Shown: positions 34,417 through 46,783 of the stretch, one piece after another
How positions within the stretch are numbered: the first letter of the stretch is position 1
Layout: the number at the start of each line of letters is the position of its first letter
The notes under the pieces: model-generated
What the model saw: only the letters and a program-made list of their open reading frames with translations
Databases searched by the model: none
Told to the model about the DNA's origin: nothing
Source: Varanus komodoensis
Taxonomy: Eukaryota; Chordata; Lepidosauria; Squamata; Varanidae
Length of the DNA stretch: 64,000 nucleotides
NCBI RefSeq assembly: GCF_004798865.1
Contig: NW_025335268.1
Span: 109,880,606-109,944,605 of the forward strand
Reading direction: 5' to 3'
Translations under genes and position numbers: made by a program

Positions 34417-36029
34417 GTAAGTATGGGGTCCTTTACTCCTTTCCCACTGTTGCTTGTATGGAGAGGATGGATACAGTACAGTGGAAGCTAGAGGGTCAAT
34501 TTGGAGAGGGTAGCGTACATGGCAAACCTTTGTGTAATCTTCAGTCTGCTCAATGTATGGCATAGTTAAGATTTCATCGTTTTTCAGCACTGCTGAATTT
34601 TTCTTTAAAAGACACTGCCATGGCATGTAGGAATGCCGGTTAGAGAAGGCATCTTGATTCCTTTTGTACTGTGCAGAGCAGCAGCTACCATTTGTTTCAT
34701 ATGCATTCTATGGACATAATCAATCAAGCCCATCACTGTGTTCAGTGATTCTATTTTCTGATTCTGTTTAAAATGCGCAGCATGTAGGTTGATTTCAGTG
34801 TTTTCCAGGGCTTTCTTCTTGCTAATCCTGCCCCGTGATATTTTTCTCAGTTCATATCTTCCCTTTCTAAATTGAGTACACTCCTGTTTGTCAAAACTCA
34901 GCCATTTCTAATTATCCTTCAAGATTTTTTTCTTAATTGTTTCAGTAAGATTAAAATAGACAATCAGTACTGTCAGACTATAGTAGCAGCTTTGTATCAC
35001 CTATTTAAAAAAACAAATTGAATGGTCATCTATAATTTGGAGTATGTGCTCTCTCTCCCCCTCCCTTCCCCCTCCCTTTCTCCTCTCCAAATCCTTCTAT
35101 ATCTATATACAAAACTCCAGAACAAAACAAATGGCTACCAATAATGCATCCAGTTGATAAATTTAAGAATTTAATGTTTTAATTTTAAAATTAAAAAGGT
35201 AAAACTATAGCTCTGTGTGTGTATACAAATTTTAAAATGTGAAATATCTTAGTATAAGTTACCAGATTCAGTCACAGATAAGAGTGTGGTACAATCCACT
35301 CACAAGCTGAGCTGGAACCAATCAGGAACAGGCCAACCCTCAGCGAGGGAACATGAATTAACAATCAGCACCTGCGTTCAACAGCCAGTCAAGCTGCAGG
35401 GATAACCATCATGGCATGTTTCATCTCAACCTTTACCTTGATATCGAGTTTTACTGAATGAACATTCCTCCTTTAATCTTCCTGCTTTGGAGGCTCAGGT
35501 ACATCACTTCCATATCAGTTGATTCTCCTTCCCCCTCACACTCTTTGTCTTTAGATAGAGAGTTCATTAGGCCAAGGGTTTTTCTGCCTGCCAGCTGTTT
35601 ACAAATGTACTACTGAGTGTACTAGAACATGATTTTGGGGGGAATTCCTAGAATGGCCCTGTTTCAGGTGCATAACCCTGGCTTATTTTTATGGTGTTTA
35701 GCAATATATTTAGTATATATTCAGATGCATGGTGGGGTACCTACAATCCATATAGATTATATAACCTGGAGTCAAAGAAAAACTTAATCCTATTCTCATC
35801 TTGTTTATTGTTCATATTTTGAAGCTCCTCAACATAAGTCTTTCTTTTTCCCTGTGTACTTGGCAAGAATCCTTTCAGAATTGAGAATGAATGACATACA
35901 GGACTTGTACAGCTATACCATTATGGCAAGGCTATATAGCATGATTGGCTTATATGTATTTATTCAACAAGGTCAGTGTGACTGGATCGTTAAGCTATAA
36001 GTCCAGCTATAGCTTATTTTGTTTTAGGA
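34417..36029. other. TACC2 intron, nothing recognised
   Basis: Starts with the donor GTAAGTATGG. It contains a CT-rich stretch at 35049-35090. There are no open splice-flanked blocks. Confidence 0.6.
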
Positions 36030-36100
36030 ATGGAATTATAAACCACCCAGAGAACTTTGGCTATTGGGCTGTACAGAAATAAAATCAATAATAAAAGCAC
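36030..36100 (+). mobile_element. L2/CR1-type LINE 3' tail remnant
   Basis: 'aaaccacccagagaactttg' followed by 'gctattgggctgtacagaaa' and 'ataaaatcaataataaa' is the conserved 3' end of reptile L2/CR1-type elements (compare 'aagccgccccgaggcttcgg...ggcggcataaaaatg' at 15.67 kb). Confidence 0.55.
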
Positions 36101-36554
36101 CTTGAGAAAAGTTGCTTAATATTAATTTGAGATAATATCACCTATCACCTTTTAATAAGTGCCATTTTTTTTAAATAAGCACTTTTCTCTAGCATAGATC
36201 CATTATTGAACAGAGCAATGTATCAGAATGAGCAACATTTTTCTCCATCTTTATCCACAGTTTTAATAATCTTGTGGAAGGCTTATTTAAGAGTGATCAG
36301 TTAAAGAAAGCTTTCTTCATAATTAAGGAGACACTGGTAATTATAATATAGAACTCCTTATGTGAGCAGAAGCCCCACTGAATAACAAGTTCAGCAGCCA
36401 AGCAGTATAATTTAATGTTAGCACTGAGATTGTAGAGTGCAAAACCTTGTGCCATTTCAGTAAGCCAGTGGTTTGTTGCATATTTGGAAAAAGTGACATG
36501 TGCTTGCGATTTTCATGTAGTTTCATGATAAGACTATTAGCTATTTTAATTTTT

Positions 36555-36785
36555 CTTCCGTTATACTCCTGAGGCTTCGGTAGTATACATGATCCTTCTC
36601 CTGCCCAGTTTATCCTCTCAACATCCCTGTGAGGTGGATTAGGCTGGGAGTCAGTGACTCTCTACATGAATCTATGTAGAGAGCTTCATCATTAATGTTG
36701 TTATTGTTATTCATAGCTGAGTAGGGGCATGGATGGGTTTCCAGAATCCTAACCTAACACTTTAGCCAATACACCACAGGTGCTT
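36555..36785 (-). mobile_element. MIR-like SINE, old copy
   Basis: On the + strand it reads as the reverse of the MIR-type SINE. 'tcctctcaacatccctgtga' and 'ggtggattaggctgggagtc' are the core, and 'cactttagccaatacaccac' is the A-box end. A perfect 10-base stem (36658-36667 with 36674-36683) interrupts the core. Confidence 0.65.
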
Positions 36786-37375
36786 TCCAGTATACCTAAT
36801 AGGTGCAATATAATAAATAATAAATCTGCCAAGGAATCCTAACTATATTTTGCAATATTAAACAACATACCTATGTGTGAAACTGTGGGCTGTCATTTTC
36901 CACCTGAATGTTTGGCTCCCATGTTAGGGGTTTACTTTTCACAGCGTAATATTGCCAGTGAAATGTACTTCATTTTAGATTTTAGTTAATTGTAATAGGC
37001 TTGGGTTTTTGGCCACCTCTCAAAAGCTTGTGAACAGCAACAGCAAATGAAATCATATGTACAACCATAAGAAAGGAATTTCTGGCTTCCTCTAGAGAAT
37101 AAGAGTCCCTCAATATTGGTGACAAAACTATATTAGGAATATAAGAATGGTAGGTATTTTCTGAAGACTGGTGGGAACATGTTCCTCATCAAATGTATGT
37201 ATTGGGGAAATGTTTCATTTGTTTCCATCACTATGTAAACTAAATGAGATTTTTTTATGTAGAATCTCTGCTTCCTGAAATATTCTTTAAACTTTTCTAG
37301 AGGCAGATAAACTTGAGCTTTCTCATGGAAGTGAGATACATTCATTTCCAACTCTGAAATTTGATTCCATCTTCG

Positions 37376-37960
37376 AATGGAAGTACAAAGAGAGAAGGTG
37401 GAGTGCCACCCTGTAGATTCGGCAGCTTTTGATACCACTGGCCATGGTATCCTTCTGGAATAGCTGTCTTAACTGGGACTTGCAGGTACTGTTCTACAGT
37501 GGTTTCATTCCTTCTTGGATGGTTGCTTCCAGAAGGTGGTGCTGGCGAATTGTTGCTCTTCCAATTATGTCACAGGTGCTCAATTTTATCTACCATGCTG
37601 TTTAATATCTATATGACTTTGCTGCCAGGGGAGGGAGAATTTCCAAGGATATGAATGGGGGTGTCATCTGTATGCTAGTGACGTTTCTTCCCTTGATTAA
37701 ACCAAGTGATGCAATGGATGCCCTGTATTGGCAACCAAACAGGGTAGTGGACTAGATGATGATCAAGAAATGAAAACTCAATCTAGACGAGATGGAGGTA
37801 CTGTTGAATAGTGTTCAACCTTCCCTGGAGGGTGTTGTATCAAGCACAGGAGTGTTCCTGGTTTTATCACTACACCTCAAATCCCAGGTGGCCCCAGTGA
37901 CAAGGAAGCCCTTTTATTAGCTTAAACTGATTTCCAAGCTATGATTGTGTCTGGACAGAG
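37376..37960 (+). mobile_element. old L2 LINE fragment (reverse transcriptase region)
   Basis: On the + strand 'cagcttttgataccactggccatgg' parallels 'gcggctttcgataccatcgaccatgg' (reverse of 52.49 kb) of the young L2, the AFDTIDHG motif. 'tccagaaggtggtgctgg' and 'catgctgtttaatatctata' parallel the QKVVLG and LLFNIYM parts. It is heavily mutated with stops in all frames. Confidence 0.75.
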
Positions 37961-38002
37961 ATAGCTTGGCAAGTTATCCATGTGGATCTCCTTTCTACCC
38001 CT

Positions 38003-38017
38003 CCCCCCCCCCCCCCC
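38003..38017 (+). repeat. C15 homopolymer
   Basis: Fifteen C in a row, read directly. Confidence 0.85.
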
Positions 38018-41000
38018 TGTCTTAGTTCTGATTGCTTTGGTGAAGCTTTGCTTCCCCTCCCTCTCCCTTTTTCTGTGAAGGTCTGTAGTGTGGAAAGGGA
38101 TGGATTTTGGAAGTTCCAACTTTGCTTATTGCCATGAGAGTGCTTGATTTCTTTGAGTTATGGGGAGTGCCTATGTGGAGAAGGGATGTTCATGTAAAGT
38201 ATGTATTTTGGATATTGGTGCTTTGAATATTGAACACAGGATTTGTTCTGTGTTCCAAAGACTGCTTTTCTGTTTGACGTAAAGAATGTTACATCCTATT
38301 TTAATTATTATCCTTATTATGGCTGTGAAGATTCTTCCCTTTCACTCATGATCACAGAGTCACTTGGTTCTCTGTAAGATGGGAGTTGTTTCTGGGCCTG
38401 ATGGCTCTGTGATTTCTCCACCCTGACTAGGCAGGTTATGTCCCCCAGTTTTCTCTTTCTGTGTTAATGATATTTGGGGTTTAAAGACTGCTGTGTTTCT
38501 CATGGCCCCTTGCCTCCCTCTCTGGGGACCTGCCCTCTGTCTCATCAATCAAACTGGCCAAGGCCTCAACTCTTCAATTGCATTGTATTCCTTTATATAT
38601 TTGTCTTGTGTTTTATATTTTACTGGGTGGACTAGAAATGCATATGTATAATGTATACATGTATAATTACATAAGATTTTCTAACTTAGTTCAGTTGGGT
38701 TGGGTAGACTTTTCTTTTGTCTGTGGCATTACATCAACTGTTGATTGATGAACAGGGTAAGGGTTTTGCCTTCTCTAGGGCCTCTACCATGCTGCTATTC
38801 CATAGTTGTCATCAAGTCATGTAGCTGAATTCATAAATGTCCCAGGATGCGAAACATTTCATCTCTCCTTGTAAACCTTTCGACAGTGAAAGGGTAGGTC
38901 TTCTTCAATGTGGAAAGTATCTCTTTACATAGCTTTGAATCCTTTTAGCCACCAGTTTTGTCTTGACCAATGGCTCCTTATCTTGACTGAGTGGTGGATG
39001 AACATGCCTAACTTTGCCTGGGTTAAAAGCAGGGTGGAGAATCTCCTGGTTCAAAGCAGACCCTTATCTACACTGGCTTCTCTTTCATTTGGGCCTCAAG
39101 TGGCCATATGCCTATATCCTACTTCACAAATGCATGGTGCTTTGCCTAAGCACTCCAAGTGCCTCATGTTCTTTTCCATAATGCCTAACAATACTCTCAT
39201 AAAGTAAGCTGGTATATTCATTTAGTGGGCTGCAAGAGAAGCTAGTTGATGAACTCACAGGGTGGTCTAGCCAAACTTTCTCAAGCACTTAATCACTGTA
39301 CTATACCAGTTATTAAAGTAGAACTTTTGAAGCTGAAAGCTTTTTTGAAAAAATAGCAAAAATAAGGATTCTGCCACAGTGAAATAATTGTTCTGTTTTA
39401 ATATGTTGTTTAATAAGCAGTTAGTCATTTTCCTCTGCTTTTACCCAAGTTGTGTGGGGTGAAGTCATAGGGAATAGTCAAAAAAATCTTCCGGTTTGGC
39501 ACACTATTCATATCTAGAATATGATGCTGCAGGTCTGCACTTAACTTCTTGTGTTAAGTGTTTTGTTTGGTGTTCAGAAATACTCACCCAAATAATCATT
39601 ACAGTTGCGTCATTTCAAACTGATCATGTAAAAATCAGTTTATCCACATCCATGGATATTTGCTATCGGAGCTTCAGTATGTAGGAACAATATAACCACT
39701 GGCACTTTTAGCTATTTATTTTACTGCTTCACTCAATCTTGCAGGCACAGTCAGTGTAACAATGAACCAGATTCTTTTACTTGCTTACATTTCTGTTCCT
39801 TTTGTATATATGGTCTAAGCAAGTAATTTGTTGATTCAGAAAGGCCCAGTTTGCTTGTATAACAAAAGTATTGTTGATGTATATGATTGAAGAAAGTGAC
39901 TATAAGCCGTAGAACTGAAGACAATTTGGTGATGTTTCCATTACCAAAGTCAAAATTCATTATGAGGACTCTGTGTTCCCAAAACAAGACTTTCCCTTTT
40001 GTTCACTTTTACTAGTGGATTTCATGGCCTAGCTGGTGATCTAGTCACACTGATGATATTTTGAAGTTTGGAAGAGGAGTCTCAACAAATATGGTTGCTA
40101 GAAAACAGGTCTTCTAGGAGTCTTTGTGCTACAGGACTAGATAGGATATCCTGCAATTTAAAATAAGGGACAGCTTGACAACCATCTTTTCCCTTTGTAA
40201 ACTGCTCTGTGGCTTTAAAAAATTAAGGATTCTAATATTGGAACTATTCCCTACTGTGGAAGGCTTTAAGCTTCTGTAGCAGCATGACAAGAGCTCTGAG
40301 TGGCAAATACAGCAAGGTTTAGTTTAAAATTCTAAAGAAGTTAGGATCAAAGAAAACCCTTGCTTGTGGGCTTTCATTTGCTCTGGTAAAAACAGCAGTC
40401 ATTACTGACTGTGTTAATTATTTTGCTACTTCAGAGTACTGAAGGAGACATTGGTGAATGGATTGCAAAGTGTTTCTATGCAAAAAACAACCCTCAGTTC
40501 CTGCCTCCTAATTTCTAGGAATCATTAAGTACATTGCTTTTGGTTTATGATTACATTTTCCACTTTCCATGCAGGTGATGCAAGAAGCCCAATTCATGTG
40601 ATATTTTTTTAAAGTAAATGTTAACATTTTCCACAGCCAGAGGCTGAAAATTATGCAAGTACAATCTGATCTAGCTAATGGTCTTACTGGGAAGGCACAA
40701 GTTCCTTGTTATCCCACAGTAAAAAAGGAATAAGTTCCTGCAATTAGGGAACTCAGGCCTGCCTCCTACCTCCTCTGTTGAAGTGGGACTGTGTGAACAG
40801 CAGTGCCACCCATGAGAACGATGCTCCCTGCCTCAGCACTGCAGTGTGGTTTTCACTGCCTTCAGCAGGAGTGGCATTTCTTCCCCTTTCTTCTCCTATC
40901 CCCATGGGTTGTTCGTATCTATCTTAGAGAGGATAGATAAGAAGCAGGGTAACTGAGACCTGCAAGCCTGCTATCTCCTGCTTCAGAACAGCTGCACTCC

Positions 41001-41512
41001 ATTCTCACTGCCTTTGGATCATGGGGGCGGTTCAGAGGACCTCCCCAACACGCACTGAAAGATTGCATGATTGAGAGGGTAGAGCCATGTGGAGAGCTGT
41101 GCTGCCCAGTGGAGAATGCATGCACTGCAGCAGGAATGCTTCCCTGCCATCCACATGTTCAGGTGGCTTGGGAAAAGCTCCTGCACACATACTGATAGGT
41201 GGACCCAGAGCTTCTTCACAAGGGTAGGGAGTGTGGGCATCAACATTTGGAGACATGGCCATTATAGGGGGCACCCATACCTCCCACATGCATTCTTTAA
41301 ATGGGAAAGCATTGTGTGAACCCCTTCTAAGCAGATATTCAAGAAAAGGGAGCATTTCAAGTGATTTAACATATGAATGTGAATGGGAGTAGAGGACATC
41401 TACTTAATGACCCACAGTGCTGCTTGCAATTATCAAATTGTGCCAGGAATATTGTTACCAGAATTGATACTGAGTGAGTGTATTTTTGATTTTAGAGCCT
41501 CTTCTGAGTTCC
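38018..41512. other. intronic sequence, no gene seen
   Basis: The 99-codon ORF at 38908-39207 has no acceptor/donor context or recognised similarity. The region near 40.75-41.3 kb is somewhat GC-richer, with overlapping ORFs on both strands, and may be an unrecognised old repeat. Confidence 0.45.
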
Positions 41513-41533
41513 TTTTTTTTTTTTTTTTTTTTT
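41513..41533 (+). repeat. T21 homopolymer
   Basis: Twenty-one T in a row, read directly. No LINE or SINE body is evident next to it. Confidence 0.9.
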
Positions 41534-42265
41534 GGAGGGTCTGGGCCAAAAAACATAAATTTGCTGTGCTGAAAGAAATAGTGCAGTTTCATAGTGCTGA
41601 CAAATGGCCATATTTCCGTTTCTTACCAGGCCCAACCACATTTTACAGGGAGATTCAAAAGGAGGACAAGATCTTATGTTAACTGCTCAGAGAGCTTCAG
41701 CTTTGACAGTATAAAAATGAAATAAATAACTGTTCACTTGTTGCTTATCTTTAACTCCTGCTGATCAGTGTATCCTGTTCACTAGTTTCGTCAACGCACA
41801 TTTCTGCTACAGTGGTAATATTAAATTAGACACTTGGCAAATAATGCTTTTTGAATAAGGCTGAATATTCTCTCTCTCTAAAGGAGAATATTTTCCATAC
41901 ACAGTTCTTATACATGAAGGCTAGCATTCTCCATTTAGCCACAATTTCTTATAACGCAGATTTTTCTCAGAGTCCTTGCCAGTGCTGAATTCCCAGTCAC
42001 TCATACAAGTGCCTGATGGCTGGCTGAGATAGTCAGTTAATTACTGTTGACAGTAAGTGGGTAAAGAGTAATCTTCTACTTGTAACTAAGATCGGTGCTT
42101 GTTTTCGGAAAGACTCTTCTGTATGCCTGCAGAGTGAAATGGAAACAGCAATGGTGGGTTGTGTGTGTGGTGATAGCAAGTGGTGAAATGGCATTGTGTT
42201 CATTACGTCACAGACACATGGCTGTCTTACTGGACTGTTGTGGCCTTCAGTGGCACAAGAGCTTG

Positions 42266-42435
42266 GCGTAAGAACAGAAGAGCCGTACTGGGTCAGGCCA
42301 GGGTCTATCGAGTCCAGTGTTCTGTTCACACAGTGGCACACTAGCTGTCCACAGAAAACTCACAAGCAGTACATGAATGCAAGAGCACCCTCCTTCCTGG
42401 GTTCCCCAGCAAGTGATGTTCACAGGCAGCGGGGA
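42266..42435 (-). mobile_element. CR1-type LINE 3' end
   Basis: 'gtaagaacagaagagccgta' followed by 'ctgggtcaggccagggtcta' and 'cagtgttctgttcacacagt' is the antisense of the CR1 3' end found across reptiles (agaacataagaa...gccatactgggtcagacc). The element's 3' end is at the left. Confidence 0.65.
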
Positions 42436-43719
42436 TATTACTGGGATAAAGTAGAATTGGTGTTGTCAGTGGAGGATGGAAGTCTTTCAAAAGAGTGTAT
42501 GGTAGGCAATACAATTTAGCAATTTGTAATGTGAAAGGTTCAGGCATTTTCAGCTTAAAATTCTCATTTCTTTTGCAGCATACCAGGAACCAGAAGGCTT
42601 AAGGTTAAGGTTAGAACTCAAAATAGGAAGTCAGATACTAAAGAGATGTCGGATTCATTGTCATCATTCTTGTATCAGAATGGTGCTGAGAATCAATTGC
42701 CGTTGAATGCAAGCCTTGCAAAGATACGGAGAGTGAGTGGTTAAACAGTTGCAAGGGCCCTTCTGCTGAGCACATTCTTACTTTGGACACTGGTATATAA
42801 TCTAAATATAGCCTGGTTATTTCCTCCCATCTCTTAAGAGAGTTGTGCAGATGTGCTGCATATTTTAGAAAGAGATTATGATTCAGTGGTTCATTGTTGT
42901 AGCTCTTGTCATACTGCCATCAAGATGAATGTCTGTTGATGAAATTACTCCTATCTGTTGTTTTTATGACAAAGGCATATTCAAGCAATGGAAAAATGAG
43001 AATCTTGTATTGTGAACTGGTCAGTTTTTCTACGTGTAGCTCTTTACTGAATATACTATAAAAATTTAAAGTGGGGTTGAAAACCATATTTTGTATGAGC
43101 AAAAATAGTTAACTGTTACATCTGTGCTAAGAAAATTATGGTTACAGCAGTACCACTTCCAAAGTACAATCAGATTTCATCTCTCTTTTTCTCTCTGAGA
43201 CAAATTAAATATTATAATCACTAAGTGTGCATGGTTCTAATCCAGATCGGTACCATGGCGCTTCAGGAAGGGAGGGTGTCAGACCTTTCCTTCCCACAGA
43301 ACCATTTCTCTTTGAAATTCCCTCTGAAATTTATTTTCCTTCCTTCCCATTAGGACAGGGTTTCCATTGGAATCAATAGAGACCTTTTGTCTATTTTGTT
43401 GAGGAAAGGAAAATTCCTTCCTTCCCTGGAACATTATAGTCCTGATCTGAATTGGGGTCGTGTGTGCTTACACAGAAATAAAATATTTAGCTTGGCCCTA
43501 TTACTCTGTGCATGTAGGCACACAGAATGAGGTTTTCTATATGAGATCAGATCCAGGTGAAAGGCAGCTTGCTATAGCTAGAGCATTCCAAGACACTAGG
43601 CGGTGGTTGTAAACATTTCTTCTACTCTGAATTGATTGTAACATAGAAAGCCCATTGTGTGATGGACAGACCTAAGAACTCATTTTAATATGGAATACTT
43701 ATATTTGTGTTTTGCATGA
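42436..43719. other. intronic sequence, no gene seen
   Basis: No coding block or repeat family recognised. Confidence 0.5.
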
Positions 43720-44260
43720 GTTTGAAATATTTATGTTCTGCCCTTCATTAACAGATTCCAGGACAGTGTACAAAGTTCATACAAATAACTAACATTATAA
43801 TTATAAAATTATAATAAATGGGAATTTTACTACATTAGGCATTAAAACCAGCAAATGCTTAGTTAATTGCACATTAACTGGTCCTGAAAAACCATGTAAT
43901 GTCTAATTGGAGGTGTACATGAACAAAAAAGGACTTCCTAATCAGTAGCTGTCAATGAATGGGCAGGTTGATATACAAGAAGGAGCTCTCCAAGGTAACT
44001 TGTTCCCAAGCTTACATATCAATAACATTCCCTCCAACTTGGCCTGGTAACATGCTGGCAGCCAGTACCATTTCTTGAGTAAACATATAGCATGCATGCA
44101 GTAGGTGACCCCACTGAGAAATGTAGTTACTGAATCCCGCACTAGTTGAAGCTTCTGAACCAGTCTCCAGGGAAACCCCACACAAAGTGCATTGCAGGAA
44201 TCCAGTTGTGAGCCATATACCAATATATGGCTCTCCATGGAGATTCCTCTCCTGGAATGG
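43720..44260 (-). mobile_element. old L2 LINE 3' part
   Basis: On the - strand, 44238-43942 encodes 'LDSCNALCVGFPWRLVQKLQ', the counterpart of 'LDFCNALYVGLPLKTVRILQ' in the young L2, in a decayed frame. The tail end shows the reversed 'ttatgttctgcccttcatta' pattern of L2-type 3' ends. It is old and broken. Confidence 0.75.
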
Positions 44261-45489
44261 TAAGAGCTGGTTTACTTAACCAGATTGGGTAAAGGCATTT
44301 CTTGTGCATATTAAAAGTAGAAAGATGGCAACATTTTTGTTTTACTATAGTGTTCTGTTAAATTTAACAAGACCAAGAATTTCCCTTTGCAAATTGAATC
44401 CCAATAGCACCTGAATATTTCTCCTATGGAAAGAAATATCTCTAGAGAGAGAAATATTTCTCCTGAGGTTGACATAGTCATCCTCTTCTCCTCAAGCTGC
44501 ACCCTTGAGGAGAGGAGCAGCATATGAGCTCAGAGCTTGTGCATACAATACTGAATTATAGCTTACCATTATGTCCTAAAGGGCTCTATGTATCCTGCAA
44601 AGTGCTTTAGCTCAACATTTTAAAGTGTGGACTCTGAACTGGATCCCAGCATCCCAAATGCAGTTCATGCTTCTGAAAAATACAAGAATGGCATGCAAGC
44701 AGAGAAAAATGAAAATACACAGCTTTGAATGTTTCAGTTTGAGCCTCTCCTAGGATTATTCAAGATGGATTTCTGTGATATTTATTTGTATCTGGCTTAT
44801 CCACATTTTCTTCTTTGGCATAAATTCTACCCAAGTAAATGCACTTCCTTCTTTTCCAGATTAAATCCAAAAGCAGAACATATTGCAGTATGTTCAACCA
44901 ATATTGCAGTAATTCAACCAAGATATAATTAAGGCATATGTCACCATGGTCAGATCTGACAAATCTAGGAGCATGGTTAATTGGTGAATCAGCTTCAACA
45001 GAGCCAAAGTGCTCCTGACCATTGCCGAAACCTAGGGATCCAGACTTGGAGTGCAACCATAATTTGAACCCACATTTTCAAGGGCAGTGATAGCCTGCCC
45101 AAAATAGAGTTGAATCCCAATTACCTGTTTTGCCTTTCTACTAACCAGAAACAGTTCTGACCTTTCTGCACCAAATTTCCTTTGCCCTCATGCAATCTGT
45201 GAGGCCAAGCACTGATTCAGAACATGACAGCTTCCAGTGGGTTATGAGGGAACTGCGAGCGAGAATCGGGCATCTTCTGCATATTGGTAGCATCAAACTC
45301 CAAAATCTGTGTTCCCTTCATTTTATTTCTATCATGCCCAATAGATTAAGTTCTCTGGCCAGCGTGCAATGGACATTCTCTTCAATGAAAGAAAGAGTTA
45401 CCTCACAGCACTCCAACCCTGAAAAGACACAGCTGCTATTCTAATATAGGAACATTGAAAGGAGCAAATAACTACTTATTGAATCATAG
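44261..45489. other. intronic sequence, possible old LINE debris
   Basis: The block at about 45190-45440 has an 84-codon open frame and LINE-like flavour, but I could not align it to any element here. The rest is featureless. Confidence 0.35.
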
Positions 45490-45575
45490 GGTTTGCAGTG
45501 CTGTGTGTATTGAGAATAAACCCCATTGTACTTATTGGTACTCAGTTTTGATTACACATGTAGGGCTGTGCTGTT
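45490..45575. repeat. dispersed repeat, same type as 5818-5900
   Basis: 'tattgagaataaaccccatt' then 'gtacttattggtactcagtt' and 'acacatgtagggctgtgctg' match the reptile 'ctcagaagtaagtcccattg...ttactcccaggtaag' element. Confidence 0.45.
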
Positions 45576-46577
45576 GACATGGAGTCCTCCTCTGTGTCCC
45601 TCATACCATCAACACAGTGTGAATCCAGCGATGGTTCCTTAAAAAGGCAACCACCCAGTTGTGATTAAAGTTCACTTCTCCCTGCTCAGACCCAGTCAGA
45701 CCCTAATAGTGGAACTGGACCAGGCAGTGGAAAGCAACAACCTTAGGGCATTTGGAGGAGAAATTGGTAGTCACAGATAGGTTTAAGCATTTCTCCAGTC
45801 AACCTTCCCCTAAGTTCTCTGAGCTCTTGTGAAAGTGGGATTAGGACCATGAATTTCTAGGGAAAAAAAAATCTAAGTTCCACTTTTTATGTTTTCTGGC
45901 ATCTATCTAGCATTTCTAGCACTTACTACTTACAGTATGTAGGGGTTAGAGGTGCAGATATTAGGTGGGGATTTTGTTCAGAAAGGAATATTCTATTCTA
46001 AGAATATTCTACCAGGTGTATCTTGTCCTATTCCCACAAAGCAGTGGTAGCCAAATAAACTTCCGGCGAAGTTCTGCCAACTGTATGAAACAAAGACACA
46101 GGGACCCTGTTGAGGTCCATACCCATCACTTCAGTTACTTCTCAAATTTCAGTCTACCAAATGCAGGCTTTGGAAGAGAAATGTTACATTGTGGTAGATG
46201 TAGGTAGAAAAAAATATTTTTCTGAAATATTATGTAGGCTTATCTTTTGTATGTCCTTGAGTTTATCAATATAAACCATGTTGTTTTCAGAAACTCTCAT
46301 TCATAGAGACCACCTAGGAGGTCTAACGCACACATTTATGTTGAAATAATCCTAGAATGTCTCTCTGGAGACCAGTTCCTGTTTTGCTTCACTGAGCACA
46401 AGAAGGCCAGAGGTCTTTCTAGTATAATTGCATTCATCTAGTAAAACAGAGCTTTCCTTCCTATCATAGAAAAATTGGGTCTCTTTCTTTGAGGCCAGTC
46501 CTTTTGGAAAAATGGAAAAAAACATGCCCTGCATATATTAGTCTCTAGTACAAGCTACAACATAGTCACCTGACATA

Positions 46578-46781
46578 GGGGGGTGCCAAAAAAGTATACA
46601 CATTTTAAGACATGCTATCTATGTATTACTTTTCGAAGTTGAATTGAATTATGGCAGTAAGTATAGTATGACGTTTGCTCAAAAGATAGCGTTGATCAAA
46701 TGAATGTTAGTGTCACCATGCAACCATTTTTAATACATTTTTTTCTTAAAATGTGTATATATATATATTTGGCACCCTTTG
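46578..46781. mobile_element. mariner-type MITE with terminal inverted repeats
   Basis: About 204 bases bounded by TA dinucleotides (46576-46577 and 46782-46783). The left end is 'gggtgccaaaaaagtataca' plus 'cattttaaga'. The right end, reversed, is 'agggtgccaaatatatatat' plus 'acacattttaaga'. The TA duplication and matching ends of about 30 bases are those of a Tc1/mariner-derived MITE. It has no coding capacity, so it would depend on a transposase elsewhere. Confidence 0.82.
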
Positions 46782-46783
46782 TA

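Noticed and set aside
40750-41320. GC-richer block with ORFs on both strands, considered as a gene
   Set aside because: No conserved domain or splice framing; more likely an unrecognised old repeat.
41513-41533. T21 as the tail of a reversed LINE or SINE
   Set aside because: No element body or target duplication found on either side.
44943-45440. Possible old LINE or gene fragment
   Set aside because: Open frame of 84 codons and a LINE-like feel, but no alignable motif with the L2, L1 or CR1 pieces here.
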